Positions 58,472 through 64,000 of a stretch of 64,000 nucleotides of DNA are shown one piece after another. Each line of letters begins with the position of its first letter. Position 1 is the stretch's first letter. Origin of the DNA: CAYSYM01 sp964435115 (GTDB lineage Bacteria > Chloroflexota > UBA6077 > CF-72); contig CAYSYM010000002.1 in the NCBI GenBank assembly GCA_964435115.1, positions 1-64,000 on the forward strand, written 5' to 3'. The notes under the pieces are model-generated. The model was not told where the DNA came from. It worked only from the letters and a program-made list of their open reading frames with translations, and searched no databases. Made by a program: the position numbers and the translations under genes.

Positions 58472-59740
58472 TCAGCGGTGGTGGGTCGCGGCGTCTGGCA
58501 GGCAGTAGTCCACCTCCCCGGCGGGCTGGAAGGCGCCCACGAGAATGCGCCGGCGGAAGCCGCCGCCGGCCGCGGTGTCCTCGGCCGAGACGTCGAAGGT
58601 GAAGCGGTCGAACGTCCGCAGGGGCTGGCCGCCGAGGGTGACCGGCCGCTGGACGACGTAGATGGGAGCCCAGGGACAGCAGTAGTAGGGACCCAGCCGA
58701 GCCCCGGCCGGATCGCGGGCGTAGGCGACGTCGCCCCGCGCGACGGCGGCGTCGATCTGGGCCTGAATTGCGCGCGTCCGGGCGGGGTCCGGGTCCTGGG
58801 TCCACAGCGTGGCGATCGCCCGACAGGCAGCCGGGTCCTGCGCCAGCAGGGGCCGGGCGCCCGGGTCGGTCAGGCACCAGGGGTCGTCGTCGGGTGCGGC
58901 CGGGCGGGCCGGCAGGGGGGTCGAGGTCGGCTCGACTAGCGCCGGCAGGTCCCAGGGCGGGGGCATGGCCACGAACGCCGCGCCGGGGAAAGCGGGCCGC
59001 TCCGGCGGCTCCGCGAGCGCGGGCATGGCCAGGAGCTGGCCCAGCCGGAAGAAGAGGGCGATCGCCTCCTGCGCCTGTCGCTCGACCTGCTGGTGGAGCG
59101 TGCGGGGCGGGTTGCTGGCCCACAGACTGGCGGCGTAGTCCGCCGCGGCCGTCGCCTCCGCCAGGAGCTGCCGCAGCCACTGGCGCGTCGGCTCGTGCTC
59201 CGGCGGCAGGTTCAGCGTCTCGAACGCCGCCACCGCCACTTCCGCGTGCTTCCGGAGGGCGCCGTTGGCCGCCAGCATCCCTTCGAAGTGCGCCGGCGGA
59301 CAGGGTTCGACCGGCCGCCACGGCGGCAGCGCCGCCGGCAGCGGAACGTCCAGGCGGTAGGTGGGGGTGCTGCGGGCCTGGGCGGCCCGGCGCAGCCACC
59401 CCTCGACCGGGTGGTAGAAGGCCAGCGCCTGCTCGGCCGTGACCCGCGACACGTAGCCCCTGGTTGACTCGCTGATCCTTTCCTCGGCCGCCAGGAGCTG
59501 GTCGCCCAGGGTCTGCAGAGCGAAGGCGTTCCAGGCGCACACCAGCTCGGCCTGCGTGGCGGGCGGGATGGTCCAGGGGTCCTGGCCCTCGATCCGCGCG
59601 GCCAGGCGCTGCGCCTCGGCCGCCTCGAGGAGCTTGTAGACGCCGAGACCCGCCCGGCGGTAGGCCTGGAGGGTCTCGGCCGGGACCTGGCCTTCGAGCG
59701 CCGCGCGCACGCGCCTCAGCAGACTCGGGCGGTCAGGCAT
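58472..59740 (-). CDS. hypothetical protein of unknown family
   Basis: This encodes 422 residues, mostly helical and soluble, with no membrane segment or recognised motif. There are scattered aromatic pairs (WTIPPATQAELVCAWNAF, YHPVEGWLRRAAQ) and a C-terminal part with beta character and Cys residues (GPYYCCPWAPIYVVQ, VDYCLPDAATHHR). ATG 59740 was taken because the region further upstream is low-complexity and divergent with the transporter gene. Its size and even composition suggest a true gene. Confidence 0.65.
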   Translation of the reverse strand: MPDRPSLLRRVRAALEGQVPAETLQAYRRAGLGVYKLLEAAEAQRLAARIEGQDPWTIPPATQAELVCAWNAFALQTLGDQLLAAEERISESTRGYVSRVTAEQALAFYHPVEGWLRRAAQARSTPTYRLDVPLPAALPPWRPVEPCPPAHFEGMLAANGALRKHAEVAVAAFETLNLPPEHEPTRQWLRQLLAEATAAADYAASLWASNPPRTLHQQVERQAQEAIALFFRLGQLLAMPALAEPPERPAFPGAAFVAMPPPWDLPALVEPTSTPLPARPAAPDDDPWCLTDPGARPLLAQDPAACRAIATLWTQDPDPARTRAIQAQIDAAVARGDVAYARDPAGARLGPYYCCPWAPIYVVQRPVTLGGQPLRTFDRFTFDVSAEDTAAGGGFRRRILVGAFQPAGEVDYCLPDAATHHR

Positions 59741-60051
59741 CCCGCGCCTCCGTGGGTGGCTCCATGGGAGCGAGTGTGGGCCTGGCCGCTCACAGCGGCC
59801 GCAGAAGGGGCGCAGAGCGAGGTAAGAATCGCGCCGCGGCCCGGACGTGCGCTCCGGGGACGGCCCGCCTGCGCCTGGCACAGACCGTGCCTCAGGCCGG
59901 GGCGCCGCCGGCCATGGGTAGCGCGGACCTGCCCGTCGGCGCACCTATCTGTCACCAGGAGGCCGCGTTGGCTCTCGGGAAGAGGCGCGTTCCCCGTGCT
60001 GCACAGGAGAGGGCGACCTGCCGCCAGGCGCCCGCTGCGGGAGCGGGCGCC
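59741..60051. other. divergent intergenic stretch
   Basis: Separates the unknown gene (minus) from the NRAMP-type gene (plus). A GCCCGCTGCGGGAGCGGGC hairpin lies near 60029-60047. The open frame that runs through it is unlikely to be coding. Confidence 0.4.
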
Positions 60052-61416
60052 GTGAAAGCAGCGCTCGCGCCCCAGGCGCAACAGGCGGGTCGCCGATGGG
60101 CCGATCCGGGCCAGGCGCTGGCCGACGGGGTGAGCCCCCTCGACGGGGAGCGCGGACCGCTTCGCCGACTCAGGCAGCTATGGCGAGTGCTCGGGCCGGG
60201 GCTGGTCACCGGCGCGTCTGACGACGATCCATCGGGCATCGGCACCTACGCCGTAGCGGGCGCCTCGCTCGGCTACGCCGCCCTCTGGACCATGCTGCTG
60301 ACCTTCCCGCTCATGGCTGCCGTGCAGCTCACCTGCGCCAGGGTGGGGATGGTGAGTGGCCGGGGGCTGGCGGGCGTGCTGCGGGGGCACTATCCGCGCG
60401 GGCTGCTCTACCCGGCGGTCGGTCTGCTGGCCGTGGCGAACACGCTGAACGCCGGCGCCGACATCGGCGCCATCGCCGCCGCCTTCAACCTGCTGGCACC
60501 GGCCTTGCCGATCCCGCTCCTCATCGCGCTGATCGGGCTGGCGATCCTGGCGCTGCAGGTCTGGGGCTCGTACCGGCTGATCGCCGGCGTGTTCAAGTGG
60601 CTGGCCCTGGCCCTGCTCGCCTACGTCGGAGCCGCGCTGCTGGCCCAGCCGGACCTCGGCGAGGTGCTCCGCGGGACGCTGGTGCCTCAGCTCCGGCTCG
60701 ATCCCACCTTCAGCGCGACCCTGGTCGCGATCCTGGGTACGACGATCTCACCCTACCTGTTCTTCTGGCAGGCGAGCCAGGAGGTGGAGGAGGAAGTCGC
60801 CATGGGGCGCCGCTGGCTGTGGCAGCGCCGCGGCGCCAGCGCCGCTGAGCTGCGGCACGCGGCCTGGGACGTCAACGCGGGCATGTTCCTCTCGAACGCG
60901 GTGGCGTACTTCATCATCCTTGGCAGCGCCGCTACGTTGAACCGTGCTGGCCAGACCGAGATCCAGTCAGCCGCCGAGGCTGCCCAAGCCTTGCGCCCGC
61001 TCGCGGGCGACCTGGCCGGCCTTCTCTTCGCCATCGGCCTGATCGGCGCTGGCTTCCTGGCGGTGCCGATCCTGACAGGCTCCGCCGCCTACGCTCTGTC
61101 GGAGGCGTTCGGCTGGCGGAATGGCCTGGATGTCCCCCCCGGCCGGGCGAAGCCCTTCTACGGCGTCATCGCCGTCTGCACGCTCGTCGGCATGCTGCTC
61201 AACTTCCTGGGCATCAACCCCATCCAGGCGCTGTTCTGGACAGCGGTCATCAACGGGGTGCTCGCCGGGCCGCTGCTGGTGCTGCTCCTGCTGATCGCCA
61301 ACAATCGGGCCATCATGGGGGAGCGGGTAAATGGCCGGGGACTCAACCTCCTGGGGTCGGCGGCGGCCCTCGCGATGCTGGGCGCGACGCTGGGCCTGGT
61401 TGCCACCCGGGGCTGA
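60052..61416 (+). CDS. NRAMP-related divalent metal transporter
   Basis: This is a membrane protein of about 454 residues with 11 or so TM segments. TM1 carries DDDPSGIGTYAVAGASLGYA where classical NRAMPs have DPGN, and TM6 has TTISPYLFFWQASQEVEEE, which lacks the usual metal-binding Met. This matches the bacterial NRAMP-related clade, some of which move Mg2+ rather than Mn2+ or Fe2+. GVLAVANTLNAGADIGAIA-type sequence in TM3 is typical. The start is uncertain (GTG 60052 used; ATG 59914 and GTG 60130 are possible). It stands alone. Confidence 0.82.
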   Translation: MKAALAPQAQQAGRRWADPGQALADGVSPLDGERGPLRRLRQLWRVLGPGLVTGASDDDPSGIGTYAVAGASLGYAALWTMLLTFPLMAAVQLTCARVGMVSGRGLAGVLRGHYPRGLLYPAVGLLAVANTLNAGADIGAIAAAFNLLAPALPIPLLIALIGLAILALQVWGSYRLIAGVFKWLALALLAYVGAALLAQPDLGEVLRGTLVPQLRLDPTFSATLVAILGTTISPYLFFWQASQEVEEEVAMGRRWLWQRRGASAAELRHAAWDVNAGMFLSNAVAYFIILGSAATLNRAGQTEIQSAAEAAQALRPLAGDLAGLLFAIGLIGAGFLAVPILTGSAAYALSEAFGWRNGLDVPPGRAKPFYGVIAVCTLVGMLLNFLGINPIQALFWTAVINGVLAGPLLVLLLLIANNRAIMGERVNGRGLNLLGSAAALAMLGATLGLVATRG

Positions 61417-61518
61417 GCGCCGGGTGGGTGCCTCCTTGGAGGGCGCCCGGGCACGCCTGCCAGCCGCTGGCGACGCCACGGGGAGAACGCCAGTCCATGC
61501 GCCCGACGGGAATCACCC

Positions 61519-61524
61519 TACAAT
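61519..61524 (+). promoter_or_regulatory. candidate -10 box TACAAT
   Basis: CCTACAATCGGTC lies 176 bases before the EamA-like start. A 7-bp hairpin ATCGGTC-TGCC-GACCGAT follows at once (61523-61540). Confidence 0.35.
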
Positions 61525-61647
61525 CGGTCTGCCGACCGATAGGTAGCTAGGGTTCCGCCGGCGCGACGAGCGCTGGGTCCGGGTCGAGCGCTACGGGCCG
61601 CCAGGGGCGGCAGCACCTTGAGGACGAGAAGGCCAGAGGGGATCGGC

Positions 61648-61672
61648 AGGCGGGGCGTGCCATGCCCCGCCT
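61648..61672. repeat. 9-bp hairpin in the EamA leader
   Basis: AGGCGGGGC and GCCCCGCCT pair around GTGCCAT, 28 bases before the EamA start. It could be a terminator for an upstream transcript or a leader structure. Confidence 0.5.
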
Positions 61673-61699
61673 ACCCCATCCCTCCGAAGTGGTACCCCG

Positions 61700-62179
61700 G
61701 TGACCGGCTTCACCCTTGCCCTCGTCCTCGTTTCGGCCCTGGCGCACGCGAGCTGGAACCTGCTCGCCAAGCGCGCCGGCGGTGGCCCCGCCTTCACCTG
61801 GCTCTTCCACGCGTTGAGCGTGGCGGCTAGCGCCCCGCTGGTTCTGCTGCTGCTGCTCCTCCAACGCCCGCCCCTGGGTGTGGTGGAGGTGGGCTTCATG
61901 GTCGGCAGCGCCGCGCTCCACCTCGTCTACTTCCTGCTGCTCGGGCGGGGATACCGCGCGGGCGACCTCTCGCTGGTCTACCCGCTCGCCCGCGGCACCG
62001 GCCCGCTCCTGGCGGCGCTGGCGGTGAGCCCGGTGAGCTACGTGGCTCCGGCGCGCGAGATCGGCATCCTCGTGGGTGCCGCGATGGGCTCGCGGCTCCT
62101 CAAGGAAGGCGAGGCGTCCCGGCGCCTGGCCGGCGCGGCGGCGATGGTGCTGGGAGTCGTGGCGATTGCGCTCGGATGA
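61700..62179 (+). CDS. EamA-family transporter, internally deleted
   Basis: This is a 159-residue protein in place of the usual 280 or so. The first half is normal: ALAHASWNLLAKRAGGGPAF, then LHLVYFLLLGRGYRAGDLSL and VYPLARGTGPLLAAL. It then jumps directly to the last part, SPVSYVAPAREIGILVGAAM then SRLLKEGEASRRLAGAAAMV. About 110-120 residues, covering the middle membrane segments, are missing, but the frame is kept. It is either a shortened functional variant or a degraded gene. The start is GTG 61700. No partner is adjacent. Confidence 0.75.
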   Translation: MTGFTLALVLVSALAHASWNLLAKRAGGGPAFTWLFHALSVAASAPLVLLLLLLQRPPLGVVEVGFMVGSAALHLVYFLLLGRGYRAGDLSLVYPLARGTGPLLAALAVSPVSYVAPAREIGILVGAAMGSRLLKEGEASRRLAGAAAMVLGVVAIALG

Positions 62180-62197
62180 CGGCCGGGCCGCTTCGGC

Positions 62198-62203
62198 TAC
62201 AAT
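62198..62203 (+). promoter_or_regulatory. candidate -10 box TACAAT for the rib operon
   Basis: GGCTACAAT ends 17 bases before the riboswitch, placing the transcript start near 62210. Confidence 0.5.
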
Positions 62204-62220
62204 GCAGGCGCTCAGCTTGA

Positions 62221-62370
62221 GCGCAGCCCTCGGGGCAGGGTGAAATCCCCGACCGGCGGTAACCGCGGCAGTGCCCGCGGGAGCCCGCGACCCGCTGGCG
62301 TGAACGCCAGCGGTGGACCAGGTGCGAGGCCTGGGCCGACGGTCACAGTCCGGATGGGAGAGGGCGCGAG
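62221..62370 (+). ncRNA. FMN riboswitch (RFN element)
   Basis: Core RFN segments are present in order: CGGGGCAGGGTGAAATCCCC, GACCGGCGGTAACCGCGGCA, GAGCCCGCGA, a variable hairpin CGCTGGCG/CGCCAGCG, GGTGCGAGGCCTGGGCCGAC, and GGTCACAGTCCGGATGGGAG. The closing stem pairs CCCTC near 62227 with GAGGG near 62360. It lies 86 bases before ribD and should lower its expression when FMN binds. A GCCGCCCCACCC / GGGGTGAGGTGGC pairing at 62420-62452 could hide the ribosome site, implying translational control. Confidence 0.95.
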
Positions 62371-62455
62371 CAGCGGGAGCCGTGCGCGCCGCCGGGCGCG
62401 TCGGCGGTCGTTGCCCGCGTGCCGCCCCACCCGCCGCGAGGGGTGAGGTGGCACG

Positions 62456-63571
62456 GTGGACGACGCGGCGGCGATGGTACGAGCGGTGGCCCTGGGCGAG
62501 CAGGGGCGGGCGACGAGCGCCCCGAATCCGTGGGTGGGCTGCGTGCTGGTCCGCGATGGTGTGGTGGTGGGCGAAGGCTTCCACCAGCGCGCGGGCGGGC
62601 CGCATGCCGAGGCTGTCGCGCTCCAGGCGGCCGGGGCGCGGGCCCGGGGGGCGACCGCCTACGTGACGCTCGAGCCGTGTGCCCACGCCGGCCGCACCCC
62701 GCCGTGTGCCGACGCGCTCGTGGCGGCCGGCGTGGGCCGCGTCGTCGTGGCGGTGGCCGATCCGGACCACCAGGTGGCCGGCCGCGGTCTCGCCCGGCTG
62801 CGCGCGGCCGGCCTGCAGGTCGATCTCGGCGTCGGCGCGGGCGCCGCGGCGCGCTCGCTCGCCGCGTACCTGCACCAGCGGCGGACGGGGCGCGCCTACT
62901 GCCTGCTCAAGGCTGCTATGACGCTCGACGGGCGCACCGCCGCCGCGGATGGCTCCTCGCGCTGGATCACCGGCCCGGCCGCCCGCGCCGACGCCCACGC
63001 CCTGCGCGCTCGCTCACAGGCGGTGCTGGTGGGCGCCGGCACCGCGCTCGCGGACGCGCCGTGCCTGACGGTGCGGTGGCTGGAGCGGCCGCCAGAGCGG
63101 CAGCCGCTGCGGGTGCTGCTGGACGCCCGCGGCCGCGTGCCGGCGGCCGGCCCGCTGTTCGACGCCGCCCTCGCCCCAACCCTGGTCATCACAACTGCCG
63201 CCGCCTCCTCGACCGCCGCCGCCGCGTGGCGGGCCGCCGGCGTGGAGGTGGCCGAGGTGCCGCCGGCGCCGAGCGGGGAAGGTGTCGACCTGGGCGCCGT
63301 GCTAGCGCTGCTGGCCGAGCGGGGCGTGCTGCAAGCGCTGGTGGAGGGCGGGCCGACGCTCCACGGCGCCTTCGTGCGGGCCGGCCTCGTCGACCGTCTG
63401 GTGCTCTACATCGGGGCGCAGACACTCGGCGCGGCAGGCTACCCGCTGCTGGCCGGGCCGGGGCCCCGCACGCTGGCCGAGGCCGGGCAGTGGCGGCTGG
63501 TCGACGCGCGTCCGCTCGGCCCGGACGTGCGGCTGGAGTACGCGCCGTCCGGGCGCGCGGAGCCGGCGTAA
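62456..63571 (+). CDS. ribD: bifunctional pyrimidine deaminase / reductase
   Basis: This is a 371-residue RibD for the second and third steps of riboflavin synthesis. The deaminase zinc site is HAEAVALQAAG with EPCAHAGRTPPCADALV. The reductase half (from about residue 150) has LKAAMTLDGRTAAADGSSRW, GAGTALADAPCLTVR and VEGGPTLHGAFVRAGLVDRL. GTG 62456 follows GAGGGGTGAGG. It is under the FMN riboswitch and overlaps ribE (TAATG). Confidence 0.96.
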   Translation: MDDAAAMVRAVALGEQGRATSAPNPWVGCVLVRDGVVVGEGFHQRAGGPHAEAVALQAAGARARGATAYVTLEPCAHAGRTPPCADALVAAGVGRVVVAVADPDHQVAGRGLARLRAAGLQVDLGVGAGAAARSLAAYLHQRRTGRAYCLLKAAMTLDGRTAAADGSSRWITGPAARADAHALRARSQAVLVGAGTALADAPCLTVRWLERPPERQPLRVLLDARGRVPAAGPLFDAALAPTLVITTAAASSTAAAAWRAAGVEVAEVPPAPSGEGVDLGAVLALLAERGVLQALVEGGPTLHGAFVRAGLVDRLVLYIGAQTLGAAGYPLLAGPGPRTLAEAGQWRLVDARPLGPDVRLEYAPSGRAEPA

Positions 63572-64000
63572 TGTTCACCGGGATCGTCGAAGAGCTGGGG
63601 ACGGCGCGGGCCGTGACCGCGCACGCGACGGGCGCCCGCCTGGAGGTCGCGGCGCACCTGGTCCTCGAGGACGCGCAGGCCGGAAGCTCGCTCGCCGCCA
63701 ACGGCGTCTGCCTGACGGTCGTGGCGCGCGGCGCGGACTGGTGGGCTGCCGACGTGGTGGCCGAGACACTTCGGCGCACCTGCCTCGGGGTGCTGCGGCC
63801 GGGCGACCCGGTCAACCTGGAGCGCCCCGTGCGCCCGGCCGACCGGCTCGGCGGCCACCTGGTCCAGGGGCACGTCGACGGCGTGGGGACGCTCGCCGAG
63901 CGCACGCCGGCCGCCGACGGCTCCGCCCTGGCCCGCGTCTGGGCGCCGCGACGACTGCTCCGCTACGTGGTGGAGAAGGGCTCGATCGCGGTCGACGGCG
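63571..64000 (+). CDS. ribE: riboflavin synthase alpha chain, 5' part
   Basis: The first 143 residues of the lumazine-dismutating riboflavin synthase are present, cut by the window edge. FTGIVEELGTARAV opens the first lumazine-binding domain, with SLAANGVCLTVV and VNLERPVRPADRLGGHLVQG then HVDGVG. A second such domain should follow outside. ATG 63571 overlaps the ribD stop. Confidence 0.95.
   Translation, partial: MFTGIVEELGTARAVTAHATGARLEVAAHLVLEDAQAGSSLAANGVCLTVVARGADWWAADVVAETLRRTCLGVLRPGDPVNLERPVRPADRLGGHLVQGHVDGVGTLAERTPAADGSALARVWAPRRLLRYVVEKGSIAVDG

Noticed and set aside
1..64000. CRISPR array, prophage or rRNA operon
   Set aside because: No regularly spaced repeats of 25-40 nt, no phage structural genes and no rRNA-like sequence were seen.

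Overview
This window is about 70% G+C, densely coded and uses many GTG and TTG starts. The gene set points to a Chloroflexota bacterium, perhaps Thermomicrobia-like. The main pointers are the cluster of an SpoIIIAA/Ycf45-like R3H ATPase with tmk and a c-di-AMP receptor, a DUF2851 protein, NB-ARC/LuxR and NarL-type regulators, a PASTA kinase and proline-rich lipoproteins. The phylum call is an inference from gene content. No rRNA was found; one tRNA (Leu-TAA) is present, and there is no CRISPR array.

Layout. 0-8 kb: a DrrAB-type ABC exporter, an ArsA-like ATPase, and a tkt / rpiB-tal pair that supplies the non-oxidative pentose phosphate steps. 8-14 kb: a copper lipoprotein, a GAF histidine kinase with a NarL regulator, tRNA-Leu, a zinc-ribbon microprotein, a receiver protein and a Cys-type OsmC. 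15-22 kb: rpsF-ssb-rpsR followed by a membrane parvulin, a Nudix hydrolase, a GNAT-like protein, and the overlapping R3H ATPase-tmk-darA set. 22-28 kb: a glycosyltransferase / DUF2334 deacetylase / YkoP envelope locus and a sugar ABC importer. 28-30.7 kb: a small accessory patch with a RelE-type toxin module (antitoxin frameshifted), a VapC fragment joined to a transposase tail, a GlsB-like membrane protein and a YHS protein. 31-35 kb: lipA, membrane proteins and a PASTA Ser/Thr kinase broken by a frameshift. 35-42.5 kb: a gamma-glutamyltransferase-family enzyme, pdxA, a tripartite tricarboxylate transporter (TctC, TctA with an amber codon, TctB) and a FadR-type GntR regulator, which look like one catabolic locus. 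42.7-47 kb: a MacB-like permease/ATPase/fusion-protein set, pheA and a Crp/Fnr regulator. 47-53.7 kb: an OsmC-family gene with an in-frame TGA at its catalytic cysteine, a large NB-ARC/TPR/LuxR regulator, a soluble histidine kinase and DUF2851. 54-59.7 kb: a plastocyanin-like lipoprotein, an OmpR two-component system and two unknown proteins. 60-64 kb: an NRAMP-related transporter, an internally deleted EamA protein, and an FMN riboswitch controlling ribD-ribE.

The most notable observation is the OsmC-family gene at 47378-47923 (minus strand). Its only interruption is a TGA exactly where the peroxidatic cysteine belongs. The resolving cysteine is intact. Right after the TGA lies an 8-bp hairpin with a GUU loop that fits the geometry of a bacterial SECIS element, so this is a good selenoprotein candidate. 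Two frameshifts and one amber codon elsewhere in the window mean that consensus error or gene decay must be excluded first.

Other patterns stand out between genes. There are long, near-perfect hairpins at gene 3' ends, several sharing an ACGTGGGC core with a loop of about 25-32 nt. There are intergenic G-rich heptad arrays (GGGTGTT / GGGTATC type). There are also -10-like TACAAT or CACAAT boxes placed 7-9 nt before start codons, which suggests leaderless transcription of some genes.
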